DNA of 64,000 bases from Alkalicoccobacillus gibsonii (lineage in GTDB: Bacteria; Bacillota; Bacilli; Bacillales; Bacillaceae_D). Numbering within the stretch: position 1 is the first letter of the stretch; the number at the start of each line of letters is the position of its first letter. The position numbers and the translations under genes were made by a program. The notes under the pieces are model-generated. The model was not told the DNA's origin. It did no database searches and saw only the letters and a list, made by a program, of their open reading frames with translations. Location of the stretch: contig NZ_JAEUZA010000006.1 in NCBI RefSeq assembly GCF_016798245.1, forward strand, positions 1 to 64,000, read 5' to 3'. This document shows, in pieces, positions 27,015-35,931 of this stretch.

Positions 27015-27680
27015 TTATTCCTCCTTAGATTTCTTAGGCATAACTGAAATACGATGGGCAGGCACATCCAGTACTCTACTTACCGCTTCAACCACCCAAG
27101 CTTTAACTTGTACATTTTCTACTCCCTCGGCTACTACAAGCACACCTTTAATGTTCGGTTTCTCTGTCTGAATGAGTAACGGTTCCTCTTTGTCTCCGTT
27201 ACGAATAATGACTGTTTGTTCGTCAATGGTTTGATCGGTAACCTCTCGCGTTCCACCTTCACGGTCTGTTTCACTTGTTTGCTGATTTTTAGAACTCGAA
27301 TTCTTCTCGTAAATTTGCTTTTCCGTTTCAGCTAGATTAATCATGACTGACACTTCACTTAATCCAACAATCTCTTCCAACGTTTCTCTCAGCTGATTCT
27401 CGTAGCGGTCCTCATAATCCGTCATGCTGACAGGCTCTGCTGAATCTTGTTTAAAGACTTCCACATCCCCTTTTTCACCCTCGTCATCCTTGGATTGAAA
27501 AGTAGGCACAACGGATTGACTTTGTTCTGGTGGTGATCCCTGAAACACTTGGTTTGCAACCATTAATAGGATCCCAACAATACCTAAAACTAAGATGTAT
27601 CGATAATTTTTCTTTTTGCCTTGCTCCTGGCCTCCAAGTTTCTTTAACCACCCGAAGCCTTTAGGATTCTCTTCACCCAT
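27015..27680 (-). CDS. spoIIIAG: stage III sporulation protein AG
   Basis: SpoIIIAG forms a large ring in the outer forespore membrane channel. A membrane segment (about 27-45) is followed by an acidic loop (DDEGEKGDVEVFKQD) and a C-terminal ring-building domain ending RVLDVPAHRISVMPKKS. Length is 221. Its ATG overlaps the end of spoIIIAF by 8 bp. Confidence 0.92.
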   Translation of the reverse strand: MGEENPKGFGWLKKLGGQEQGKKKNYRYILVLGIVGILLMVANQVFQGSPPEQSQSVVPTFQSKDDEGEKGDVEVFKQDSAEPVSMTDYEDRYENQLRETLEEIVGLSEVSVMINLAETEKQIYEKNSSSKNQQTSETDREGGTREVTDQTIDEQTVIIRNGDKEEPLLIQTEKPNIKGVLVVAEGVENVQVKAWVVEAVSRVLDVPAHRISVMPKKSKEE

Positions 27681-28305
27681 CGACCTGTTCTCCTCCTTCC
27701 AAGTAAAGCATGATCTTACTTTCTGGAATCTCCCAGCTTTCTGCGAGATATTTTTTTACCGGAAGTAGGTCGACAGTTTCTTCTTCACTTGGTTGCTTAG
27801 AGAGGTCAACTCGGACCGTTTGAATTTCACGTGTAGTCGTTTGCTCTTCAGCTTGCTCCTCTGACTCTCGAACAACTGCATGTACCTCTACTGCCTCCTC
27901 ATCTTCCTGACCTCCCTGTTCCGTTTCTTGCAACACTTCTACACTTGTAAATTCGAGTGAATAGGTGTCTCTCATTGTTTCTTCTGCTTGTTCTACTAGT
28001 TGGTCAGCCACCTGTTCAGAAATATATGCAGCTCGTACCTCTTCTAACCCACTTTTCTGCAAATTTATTTGACTTTCTATTGAATTTGTTTCGTAAGGGT
28101 CACTTGCTTGGAGATTTCGCACCCAATCATCTGCATCCATTGTGAATAATGAAAGAACTGGTTTCAGCATGGCAATTAGGATTAATAAACTAATAACCAT
28201 CTTGACGTACCCTCTCATTGATGAATTTGGCAGGAGCATCTCAAGGATAATTGCAAGCATGATTAATAATACGAGACCTGTAATCCAACCTGTCAGCATT
28301 CCCAA
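27673..28305 (-). CDS. spoIIIAF: stage III sporulation protein AF
   Basis: This is a membrane component of the SpoIIIA complex, with two N-terminal membrane segments (about 5-25 and 33-52) and an extracytoplasmic domain ending WEIPESKIMLYLEGGE. I keep the TTG start because LGMLTGWIT aligns with the B. subtilis N-terminus MSFLTEWLT; an ATG two codons later is possible. The domain is unusually rich in Glu (EQGGQEDEEAVEV). Length is 210. Confidence 0.9.
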   Translation of the reverse strand: MGMLTGWITGLVLLIMLAIILEMLLPNSSMRGYVKMVISLLILIAMLKPVLSLFTMDADDWVRNLQASDPYETNSIESQINLQKSGLEEVRAAYISEQVADQLVEQAEETMRDTYSLEFTSVEVLQETEQGGQEDEEAVEVHAVVRESEEQAEEQTTTREIQTVRVDLSKQPSEEETVDLLPVKKYLAESWEIPESKIMLYLEGGEQVDG

Positions 28306-28317
28306 ACCATCACACCC

Positions 28318-29517
28318 CTAACGCATCATAAACGAAAGATTACTTGCTGCTACCATTAAAGTAACAGCTAAGAAGAACATCAAACTAACAAGCGCCAGTG
28401 CAGCAAATACATACATCACTGCTTTTCCAATAATTGATAGACACTCAATAATCGGCCCCCCACCTAGTGGTTGCAAAATAGCGGCTGATAGATTAAAAAT
28501 AATTCCTAGTGATAGTACTTTTAGTAGCGGAAATACACAGATCATGAACAAAATCCCGAGTCCTGTTACTCCTACTGTATTTTTTAAAAGAATGGAAGCA
28601 CTCATCACCGTATCTGTAGCATCGGTAAACATCTTTCCTACAACCGGTATAAAGTTCCCCGCTATAAACTTTGCGGTGCGAATAGTCAATCCATCGGTTG
28701 CCGCAGTTGAAGCTCCTTGAACGGAGATGACTCCTAAAAATACTGTCATGAAAATCCCTAACAAGCCGACAGCAATATTACGAAAAAAGTCAGCAAGCTT
28801 TGAAACCTTGTACTGATCACTCAGTGTACTTACCATGCCAAGTACAGCTGAGAAAAAAAGTAAGGGAAGTACAAACTGATTTACCAGGATTCCACTCGTA
28901 TTTACAAGAAAAATGATGAGCGGATGGAACAGTGCGGACGATGCAATGCTTCCAATTGAAGCCATAAGAGCTAACAGTAACGGGAGCAACGCAATCATAA
29001 AATGAATCATGCTGTTTATCGCATCCGTTGCATATGTGATCGCTACATGAAAGCTATTAATCGCTAAAATCATGAGTACAAGATATGTGACTGCGTATGC
29101 TGCTTTGCTTACATTTTGACTCTCAAAGGCATTTTGAATGGTTTGCATGATTTGGCTAAACAGCGTAAGTAAGATCAACATGCCAAGTAGCTTACTGTTT
29201 ACAATCAGCTCGTGAAGCAAAAACTTTACAAGCCCCATTCCCCACTCTTTAATTTGAAACTGCTTCTCTCCAGTTATAAATTCTCTAAACGAACCCTTTT
29301 GACTTTCAGGCAGAAACCCACCGTATTCCGTGGAGACCTGCTCCCAATATCGCTGAATTTCATCTAGTTGAAGTCGTTCAATTTGTCGATCAATAAATGT
29401 TGGATCTTCTGAAAGGCTCTCTTCATCTGTCGGTTTCATTTCATCTACAGCTTGTACCACACTCGGATTAAAGAAAAAGAGAATGGCCATCACGACAAGT
29501 AGGATTAAACGACGCAA
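28318..29517 (-). CDS. spoIIIAE: stage III sporulation protein AE
   Basis: SpoIIIAE is a polytopic membrane protein needed for the mother cell to forespore channel. A cleavable-type signal (3-23) is followed by a soluble N-terminal region and about seven membrane segments from residue 100 on. Its 399 residues are the same length as in B. subtilis. Translation starts at TTG with GGAGGAG 9 nt upstream. It lies between spoIIIAD and spoIIIAF. Confidence 0.93.
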   Translation of the reverse strand: MRRLILLVVMAILFFFNPSVVQAVDEMKPTDEESLSEDPTFIDRQIERLQLDEIQRYWEQVSTEYGGFLPESQKGSFREFITGEKQFQIKEWGMGLVKFLLHELIVNSKLLGMLILLTLFSQIMQTIQNAFESQNVSKAAYAVTYLVLMILAINSFHVAITYATDAINSMIHFMIALLPLLLALMASIGSIASSALFHPLIIFLVNTSGILVNQFVLPLLFFSAVLGMVSTLSDQYKVSKLADFFRNIAVGLLGIFMTVFLGVISVQGASTAATDGLTIRTAKFIAGNFIPVVGKMFTDATDTVMSASILLKNTVGVTGLGILFMICVFPLLKVLSLGIIFNLSAAILQPLGGGPIIECLSIIGKAVMYVFAALALVSLMFFLAVTLMVAASNLSFMMR

Positions 29518-29538
29518 GTGCTACTCTCCTCCCCTCAC

Positions 29539-29928
29539 CTAACCTGGTAGCAACGATAAAATCATTTCAATAACTGCTTTAATGATAGGAATGGCTAACA
29601 CGAGGATTAAAATCTTCCCAGCAAGCTCTATCTTTGAAGCCATGGATGCTTGTCCGGCGTCCTTGGCAATCTGAGCACCAAACTCCGCAATATAGGCGAT
29701 ACCAATAATCTTTAGGATGGTTTGCAAATACATGATGTGAACATTCGCATCTTTTGCGATTCCTTCAAGTAGATGAATAATTTTAACTAATTCATCTACA
29801 ACAAATAAGAAGATCATGACACCTGCAAACAAGGTTATTAAAAATGCAAAAATCGGTTTTTGTTCACGAACAACAAGCGCTAAAAACGTTGCGATCAGAC
29901 CGATTCCAACAATTTGAATGATGTCCAT
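29539..29928 (-). CDS. spoIIIAD: stage III sporulation protein AD
   Basis: This 129-residue membrane protein of the SpoIIIA complex contains the conserved ILKIIGIAYIAEFGAQ segment and an alternating pattern of hydrophobic helices. I use the ATG of MDIIQIVGIG, which matches the family N-terminus and lies 9 nt from GAGGTG; a GTG four codons earlier is less likely. Confidence 0.92.
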   Translation of the reverse strand: MDIIQIVGIGLIATFLALVVREQKPIFAFLITLFAGVMIFLFVVDELVKIIHLLEGIAKDANVHIMYLQTILKIIGIAYIAEFGAQIAKDAGQASMASKIELAGKILILVLAIPIIKAVIEMILSLLPG

Positions 29929-29942
29929 CGCAACGCTCACCT

Positions 29943-30149
29943 CTATCCTTGAAAGAGGAATACACCTCTAATTTTTTGAAACAAGTCATCAACAATGGTG
30001 GCTACCATATATAACACAACAACAAACCCGATTAATGTAACCCAGTGAGCCCAATCTTCTTTTCCCATTTGCTTGAGTACCGTGTGAATCATTGCCACAA
30101 CGATCCCTATCCCTGCAATTTGGAAAATGGTATTTACGTCATAAGCCAA
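29943..30149 (-). CDS. spoIIIAC: stage III sporulation protein AC
   Basis: This 68-residue protein of the SpoIIIA complex has two membrane segments. The sequence IFQIAGIGIVVAMIHTVLKQMGKEDWA is diagnostic and spans about residues 8-34. ATG behind GGAGGGATGAC; it lies between spoIIIAB and spoIIIAD with gaps of 22 and 14 bp. Confidence 0.93.
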   Translation of the reverse strand: MAYDVNTIFQIAGIGIVVAMIHTVLKQMGKEDWAHWVTLIGFVVVLYMVATIVDDLFQKIRGVFLFQG

Positions 30150-30171
30150 CTGTCATCCCTCCTTTTTTCTA

Positions 30172-30684
30172 CTAAATCATCAGAATGACAATTAGCAGAC
30201 CGAATAGAAAGCCTAGGCTTTTCACCATTTTTTCGTAACGAATCTGATTGTCTCTCGCTTCAGCCTCTTCTCGTTCAAGGTGTACCATAGTTAATTTAAT
30301 TTGTTTTTGTTGTTGATCCCGGTCATGCTGTCCAAGTGTCTGGCCAAATTGACGTAAGATTTCTCGTTCGCTCTTTAATAAGCTTGTGAGTGACCATGTT
30401 TCCTCTAAACTTTGCTCCCATGCCACATGAGCCGACTCTCCCTTTAATTCAAGCTTAAGGGCGAAGCGTTCAAATAAAAGATTTACTGGGTGGCCCAGCT
30501 GCTTTGACAGTCTGACACTTGCCTCAGCGAGTGGCGTTAGACCATAAACCATCTCCGCTTCAAGTGCCTGAATGCCAACTTTTAACTGTCTTAGCTGTTT
30601 TGGCCTATTACTAATTCGTTTCGCTAGCTCAAAACCAATCCATGTACATGTGATGATGATGAGGATCGCTCCTAGCCATTTCAT
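30172..30684 (-). CDS. spoIIIAB: stage III sporulation protein AB
   Basis: SpoIIIAB resembles the GspF-type platform proteins of secretion systems and is thought to hold the SpoIIIAA ATPase at the membrane. Membrane segments lie at each end (about 3-21 and 152-169) with a helical cytoplasmic domain between. Length is 170. Its ATG overlaps the spoIIIAA stop by 4 bp (ATGA). Confidence 0.92.
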   Translation of the reverse strand: MKWLGAILIIITCTWIGFELAKRISNRPKQLRQLKVGIQALEAEMVYGLTPLAEASVRLSKQLGHPVNLLFERFALKLELKGESAHVAWEQSLEETWSLTSLLKSEREILRQFGQTLGQHDRDQQQKQIKLTMVHLEREEAEARDNQIRYEKMVKSLGFLFGLLIVILMI

Positions 30685-31613
30685 AATCCTTTAACCGTTC
30701 GCATGTGATTCAAGCTTTTTACTCTTCGGATTTGACCTGGGTTTTTACCGCGAGTAAGTTCCACACACTTATCAAATGCTTTCTCTGCAAATAACGCTCG
30801 CAAGGCGGGTCTAGAAGCGACTTCTTCCAGAGATGACCCATGCGCAGTAGAGATTACTCTCACTCCGGCATGAATCGCTTCTTGCAAGGCCAAACAATCT
30901 TCAGGTCGACCAATTTCATCAACAATTAAGACGTCCGGACTCATGGAGCGAATCATCATCATCATTCCTTCAGCCTTTGGACACCCATCTAAGACATCTA
31001 CTCTGCGACCAAGCTGATGCTGCGGTACTCCTTTGATGCTCGCCGCAATCTCAGAGCGTTCATCTACAATGCCGATTTTTAATGGACGAATACCTGCAGA
31101 CGCAACACCCGTACTAATGATGCGGGCTAAATCTCTAAGTAGCGTAGTTTTACCGCTTTGTGGCGGACCAATAAGTAAGCTATTTTTCCATCCACCTTCG
31201 TACAGAGTGGAGACAAGCGAATCCGCAGCGCCAATTGTTTGTCTCGCAACCCGAATATTAAATGAGCTGATATCTCTAATCGTTTTTACTTCACCTTTTT
31301 CCAGCGTCACCTTGCCTGCGAGCCCTACTCGATGTCCACCTTTAATGGTAATAAATCCTCGCTTTAACTCTTCTTCAAAGGCATACATGGAGTACTGACT
31401 TAACTGATTTAAGATAAATTGCGCATCACTCGGCTGCACAATCCATTCCCCTTCGCCATCTACACTCGGGTACATTGGAGTCCCCTGTGAGATTACTTCG
31501 AGTGGTCTATGAACACGTATCCGAATCTCCTCCACGCCCTCAATCATGACACTCGGTAGCTTCGTTAAACGCGCGCGAATGGCCGGTGGTAACACAGCTA
31601 AAATCTCTTCCAT
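30681..31613 (-). CDS. spoIIIAA: stage III sporulation protein AA (ATPase)
   Basis: SpoIIIAA is the secretion-type ATPase of the SpoIIIA-SpoIIQ channel. The P-loop is LIGPPQSGKTTLLRD (about 145), the Walker B region is VLIVDEIGRPED, and ISTAHG follows. I start at the ATG of MEEILAVLPP, with GGAGG 7 nt upstream (310 residues); an upstream frame extension lacks a site. It opens the spoIIIA operon, 11 bp after yqhV. Confidence 0.94.
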   Translation of the reverse strand: MEEILAVLPPAIRARLTKLPSVMIEGVEEIRIRVHRPLEVISQGTPMYPSVDGEGEWIVQPSDAQFILNQLSQYSMYAFEEELKRGFITIKGGHRVGLAGKVTLEKGEVKTIRDISSFNIRVARQTIGAADSLVSTLYEGGWKNSLLIGPPQSGKTTLLRDLARIISTGVASAGIRPLKIGIVDERSEIAASIKGVPQHQLGRRVDVLDGCPKAEGMMMMIRSMSPDVLIVDEIGRPEDCLALQEAIHAGVRVISTAHGSSLEEVASRPALRALFAEKAFDKCVELTRGKNPGQIRRVKSLNHMRTVKGL

Positions 31614-31624
31614 TCTGACTCCTC

Positions 31625-31906
31625 CTACATTTTTGCACCAATTAAAATGCAAGCAGCTCCGGTACCAATTAACATAAATTTGGGTATGGAAAGCTTGTCT
31701 GATAAACCAACTAGTCCAATAACGATGGATAATATAAAAATAGTTGGCCCAATCAAGGCGAGAATGCCATTTAAAAAGATTGCTTTCTCTACACTATTAA
31801 ATCGAAGGATGAGCCCTGCTACGGTGATCTCGATTAATCCTGAAAGTACTCTTAGAAGGACCATAACGAGCAGGGTCCATTCAACAGCAACAAACCATTT
31901 CAACAT
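31625..31906 (-). CDS. yqhV: YqhV family membrane protein (DUF2619)
   Basis: This 93-residue protein has three predicted membrane segments (about 8-28, 42-65 and 72-91). It belongs to the DUF2619 family conserved just upstream of spoIIIAA in Bacillus. Function is unknown. The 11-bp gap to spoIIIAA suggests that the two are co-transcribed, so a sporulation or developmental role is possible. Confidence 0.85.
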   Translation of the reverse strand: MLKWFVAVEWTLLVMVLLRVLSGLIEITVAGLILRFNSVEKAIFLNGILALIGPTIFILSIVIGLVGLSDKLSIPKFMLIGTGAACILIGAKM

Positions 31907-32071
31907 ACATCCCTCCAGAATCCACGTTCTTTAAAAAGGTATGCAGGGGTGGACGAGTTCAGAACAGGATCTCTAACCAGTTAAGACAGACTTCTAAGCT
32001 CGACTTCCTTTTGCTATACTTAGAGCGAGACAAAACGGATCAAGAGTAGAAAACGGAAAAGGGGAACAAAC

Positions 32072-32596
32072 ATGAGTAAAGTAGAGAGGAATATTGTTCT
32101 CATCGGATTTATGGGGGCAGGAAAAACAACGGTAGGAAAAGAGCTATCACGAATTCTAGGTTTGCGCTTTGTGGATTTAGATCAAGCGATTGAAGAGGAA
32201 GCCAACCAAACCATCCAGACGATTTTTAAGACGGAAGGAGAATCAGGCTTTCGCAAACGGGAGCGTTCGCTTTTTCATAAGCTTTCAAAGCAATCTGATA
32301 TCATCTTTTCACTTGGCGGTGGCGCGTTCCTACAAGAGGAGATTCAGGCCGCTTGTTTGAATGACAGTTTAGTCATCTTCCTTGATATCGACTTCTCTAT
32401 ATGGTCTGAGCGCATTCCTTTGTTACAAAAGGATCGTCCGCTGCTTCAGCAAAAATCACTTGAAGAGATGAAGGAACTATACACCTCGAGAAAACAATCG
32501 TATTCTAAAGCTCACCTCATCATTCAAACAGGTCGATTAACACCTCCGCAAACGGCCGAAAAAATAGCAAAAACCATCCATCATGCGAAAGCATAA
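32072..32596 (+). CDS. aroK: shikimate kinase
   Basis: This kinase phosphorylates shikimate at the 3-OH in the aromatic amino acid pathway. The P-loop is GFMGAGKTTVG, the shikimate-binding Asp is in FVDLDQAIE, GGG lies in SLGGGAF, and the lid arginine is in KDRPLL. Length is 174. It stands between yqhV and aroD, facing aroD; in B. subtilis the shikimate kinase gene lies near comG instead. ATG behind AAAAGGGG. Confidence 0.92.
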   Translation: MSKVERNIVLIGFMGAGKTTVGKELSRILGLRFVDLDQAIEEEANQTIQTIFKTEGESGFRKRERSLFHKLSKQSDIIFSLGGGAFLQEEIQAACLNDSLVIFLDIDFSIWSERIPLLQKDRPLLQQKSLEEMKELYTSRKQSYSKAHLIIQTGRLTPPQTAEKIAKTIHHAKA

Positions 32597-32607
32597 AGGA
32601 TGGTTTT
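32571..32607 (+). terminator. aroK terminator
   Basis: A stem AAACCATCC/GGATGGTTT spans the aroK stop codon and is followed by a T-rich stretch (TTTTCTTT). It lies between the convergent aroK and aroD genes. Confidence 0.7.
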
Positions 32608-32609
32608 CT

Positions 32610-33371
32610 TTAATTCGTATATGTTTGTATCTCTTTAATGAGCTCAAGAGGAGCTTGGCCAGGAGCAGAAGCCTGATGACCAACGGCAAAAGTCATGACA
32701 GAACCAAATTGATCCCCGACTAAACGAGTTGAAATTCCCAAACTACCCATAGCAATGGTTATAACAGGAACAGAAAGCGCATTTGATGCATCATTCGTCA
32801 ACGTCAGTAAGGAGAGTACGTCTTCTCTTGTATGAGGCATCACAGCTACCTTTACAAGATCAGCTCCAAGCGTTTCTCCTTTTTGAAGAAATGCAAGCAT
32901 CTCTTCACGCGTAGGCGTTTTTTCAAAATCATGTGTAGAGCCGATCCACTTAATGTCAAGGTCTTTGCAAAGTGCTTTTAAGTCATCATCCTCCGCAAAA
33001 GGAGAGGCAACCTCAAAATCAATCATGTGAATCAATTTCGTTTTAAGAACATGTTGGATTAAATCTTTTTGTTCTGCCGTCGTTAATGAGATGGGTTCCC
33101 CACCCTCTTGCTCAGATCGGATCGTAAACAGTAAAGGAGTCTCTCCAATATGCTCGCATACTATTGTCAAGACGTTTAATACTGCTTGTGTGTTATCAAG
33201 CTGGTTATAAAAATCTGCTCTCCACTCAATGACATCCGGCTTTTTTGATTGGATGAGTTTCACCTCATCTACTAGTTCAGCTTCCGTTGCACCAATCAAT
33301 GAGCAACAAACCGCAGCCTTATGCCCCTCACCAAAAGTGACTTGCTTCACTCTCACTTTACCCGCACACAA
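32610..33371 (-). CDS. aroD: type I 3-dehydroquinate dehydratase
   Basis: The enzyme dehydrates 3-dehydroquinate to 3-dehydroshikimate through a Schiff base. Type I signatures are EWRADFY, the catalytic His in STHDFEKTP, the Schiff-base Lys in DLVKVAVMP, and SAPGQAPL at the C-terminus. Length is 253. It starts at TTG with AGAGGTG upstream. At the equivalent site next to efp, B. subtilis has the unrelated type II enzyme (YqhS). Confidence 0.93.
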   Translation of the reverse strand: MCAGKVRVKQVTFGEGHKAAVCCSLIGATEAELVDEVKLIQSKKPDVIEWRADFYNQLDNTQAVLNVLTIVCEHIGETPLLFTIRSEQEGGEPISLTTAEQKDLIQHVLKTKLIHMIDFEVASPFAEDDDLKALCKDLDIKWIGSTHDFEKTPTREEMLAFLQKGETLGADLVKVAVMPHTREDVLSLLTLTNDASNALSVPVITIAMGSLGISTRLVGDQFGSVMTFAVGHQASAPGQAPLELIKEIQTYTN

Positions 33372-33485
33372 TTTAACACACCTCTTTCATCATTTGCTTA
33401 AAAACCGAACGAAAGGCGGCGATCCGTTTCTCGTGATCGCACGCCTTCCTGTTCTTCATCCACTTCTCATGGATTCGTTTATATT

Positions 33486-34043
33486 TTACGCTCTTGACAT
33501 ATAAGACGTATTTCTCGTATCAATCAGAAGACGGTCGCCTTGGTTTACGAAGAATGGCACCTGAACGGTAATACCTGTTTCAAGAGTAGCTGGTTTTGTA
33601 CCACCAGAAGCTGTGTCACCTTTAATACCAGGCTCCGTTTCAACAACTTCAAGTTCTACTGTATTTGGAACCTCTACGCCTAACGTCTCAGCCTGATAGC
33701 TGATGACTTGAACGTCCATATTCTCTTTAAGGAATTTCAGTTCATGTTCAATTTGATTAGTTTGTAATTCAAGTTGCTCATACGATTCTGTATCCATGAA
33801 TGTGTGCGTATCTCCACTTGCATAAAGATATTGCATACGTCTGTTTTCAATGTGTGCTTTTTCAACTTTTTCACCAGCACGAAATGTTTTTTCTTGGATG
33901 TTACCATTTCGAAGATTACGAAGCTTAGAGCGAACAAAGGCTGCGCCTTTTCCTGGCTTAACATGTTGGAAATCCAATACCTGCCAAAGACCATTATCCA
34001 CTACAATCGTTAATCCTGTTTTAAAATCATTTACTGAAATCAT
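33486..34043 (-). CDS. efp: elongation factor P
   Basis: EF-P relieves ribosome stalling at polyproline stretches. The modified lysine is Lys32 in KPGKGAAF; the three beta-barrel domains are complete (185 residues). I start at the ATG of [10 protein letters not shown], with GGAGGACAAAAC upstream. It follows pepQ by 95 bp, an arrangement common in Bacillus. Confidence 0.95.
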   Translation of the reverse strand: MISVNDFKTGLTIVVDNGLWQVLDFQHVKPGKGAAFVRSKLRNLRNGNIQEKTFRAGEKVEKAHIENRRMQYLYASGDTHTFMDTESYEQLELQTNQIEHELKFLKENMDVQVISYQAETLGVEVPNTVELEVVETEPGIKGDTASGGTKPATLETGITVQVPFFVNQGDRLLIDTRNTSYMSRA

Positions 34044-34138
34044 GTTTTGTCCTCCGTATTCCCTGCATAGTTTGCGGAATGTTTCCATCCATTACTATAC
34101 CACAGCTTTGTGGCAAGGTGGATATGTATTACATCTGA

Positions 34139-35209
34139 TTATTCTCCGACGTGAATTAATTCCTTTGGAGATGAAGTAAACGAACGATTTCCGTCAGTTG
34201 TGATCAAGATATCATCCTCGATTCTTGTTCCACCTACACCTTGAATATAGATGCCCGGCTCAACAGTTACCACCATGCCTGGTTTAAGAATTGTGTCTGA
34301 TTTAAAAGATAATCCTGGCGCTTCATGAACCTCCATACCTAAACCGTGACCCGTAGAGTGACCAAAGTACTCTCCGTAGCCTTTTTCTGTAATATAATCA
34401 CGTGTTAGCGCATCGGCTTGTTTGCCCGTTATTCCAGCCTTAATTCCGTTCATCCCACGAAGTTGCGCTTCAAGCACGGTTTGGTAAATCGTCGTCAGCT
34501 CTTCGTTCACCTCTCCGACGGCAAGTGTACGCGTAATATCTGAGCAGTACCCATTATAGTACGCACCATAATCTAACGTCACCAGCTCACCGGATTCAAT
34601 TAATTTTCCACTTGCTACACCGTGGGGAAGTGCAGAACGATAGCCCGAAGCAACAATCGTATCGAAGGATGAGCTTTGTGCGCCTTGCTTACGCATAAAA
34701 AATTCAAGCTCATTTGATACTTCAATTTCCGTTAAGCCCGGACGAATAAACGTGGTAATGTGCTTAAAGGCCGCATCAGCAATATCTGCTGCATCTTGGA
34801 TTAACTGAATTTCACTCTCATCTTTAATCATGCGAACACCTTCTACTAAACCACTTACAGGCACAAACTCAATGGAATCAACCGCAGCTTGCAATTGCTG
34901 ATGTTGTTCATATGTAACATAGCTCTGTTCAAAACCTAATTTGTTAATCTTAAGTTTCGATGCTTGTTTTGCCACTTCCTCAAGAATGGCAGCTTTATGT
35001 TGGACAATGGTAAACCCTTTCGCTTGATCCTTCGCTTGCTCAACATATCTAAAATCTGTGATAAACAGTGCTTCCGTTCCTGTTAATAAAAGAACTCCTG
35101 CACTCCCTGTAAACCCCGAAACATACCTGCGATTATACGGGCTCATAATCAGTAGTCCGTCAATTCCATGATCACCAAACTCACTACGTATCGCTTCTAA
35201 TCTGCTCAT
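34139..35209 (-). CDS. pepQ: Xaa-Pro dipeptidase/aminopeptidase (YqhT, M24B)
   Basis: This creatinase-fold metallopeptidase is predicted to cleave Xaa-Pro bonds. Metal ligands are visible: Asp in TLDYGAYY and CSDITRT, His in GHSTGHGLG, and Glu in VEPGIYI and RIEDDIL. Length is 356 from the ATG of MSRLEAIR, behind AAGGAG. Its partner efp lies downstream, and both relate to proline-containing peptides. Confidence 0.9.
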   Translation of the reverse strand: MSRLEAIRSEFGDHGIDGLLIMSPYNRRYVSGFTGSAGVLLLTGTEALFITDFRYVEQAKDQAKGFTIVQHKAAILEEVAKQASKLKINKLGFEQSYVTYEQHQQLQAAVDSIEFVPVSGLVEGVRMIKDESEIQLIQDAADIADAAFKHITTFIRPGLTEIEVSNELEFFMRKQGAQSSSFDTIVASGYRSALPHGVASGKLIESGELVTLDYGAYYNGYCSDITRTLAVGEVNEELTTIYQTVLEAQLRGMNGIKAGITGKQADALTRDYITEKGYGEYFGHSTGHGLGMEVHEAPGLSFKSDTILKPGMVVTVEPGIYIQGVGGTRIEDDILITTDGNRSFTSSPKELIHVGE

Positions 35210-35301
35210 TATTCCACGCTCCTTCTTAAATGTATCCACAAGGTTAGTATCCATACCTAGTGTACCATACACTTTAAGAAGACTTGCAGTAAAACGTTTT
35301 C

Positions 35302-35784
35302 TTACTGTCTCTGGTGCTGCTGTTGATATTCATAGGAGATAGAGTACCCAATAAATAATCCATAGAGAATAAACAGACTAAACGATGTGACGAGTGAGTG
35401 AATGCCCATTTGTTGTACACTTTTTAACCCAGGTATAAATGGATTACAAATATAAAAAACGATCACCCATAATAAGGCTCCGAATCCTACACCTGCCCAC
35501 ATGGTATTCACTTTCTGGAGCAGCCACTTATAAATAAATGCAATAAGAATGGAAACAACAGCAATCACAGCCACACCTACACTTTGACCCAGATAGGTTG
35601 TTTTCCAATCTCCTAAGGCCCATGGCATGAGTATGAGCGCTGGTCCAAAGGTCATAAAATGAAAATAGAAACTGAAAAGCCCTAGAAGAGAGCTGAGTAA
35701 CCCACCAAAAAAACCAATTAAAATGACTTTAGTATGAAATTTCATTGGCTGCTCTGTTTTATTTTGTTCGAATGCTTGATCCAT
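35302..35784 (-). CDS. yqhR: YqhR family membrane protein
   Basis: This is an uncharacterised 160-residue membrane protein with four predicted segments (about 18-45, 60-85, 97-115 and 128-150). The conserved segment GFFGGLLSS...PWALGDWK matches the YqhR family. It is divergent from yqhQ and lies upstream of pepQ, with no clear functional hint. Confidence 0.85.
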   Translation of the reverse strand: MDQAFEQNKTEQPMKFHTKVILIGFFGGLLSSLLGLFSFYFHFMTFGPALILMPWALGDWKTTYLGQSVGVAVIAVVSILIAFIYKWLLQKVNTMWAGVGFGALLWVIVFYICNPFIPGLKSVQQMGIHSLVTSFSLFILYGLFIGYSISYEYQQQHQRQ

Positions 35785-35866
35785 AAAATCACCTCATTTC
35801 AGTATATCCCTAACCTAATAAATTTCATTCAGCTAGATCGGATTGAGTACCTCAATGATTTGTAAT

Positions 35867-35896
35867 AGAGGAATTGTTTTGTTTCATGTAGAATAG
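35867..35896 (+). promoter_or_regulatory. sigma-H-like promoter upstream of yqhQ
   Basis: AGAGGAATT, 12 nt, GTAGAATAG agrees with the sigma-H consensus at all but the last position. It ends 35 bp before the yqhQ ATG. The match suggests expression on entry to stationary phase or sporulation. Confidence 0.5.
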
Positions 35897-35931
35897 TGAA
35901 TATACAACACAGAAGAATAGGTTGGTGACTT

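Noticed and set aside
31033-31398. 121-codon plus-strand frame inside spoIIIAA
   Set aside because: It is antisense to the conserved ATPase gene, with no start context.
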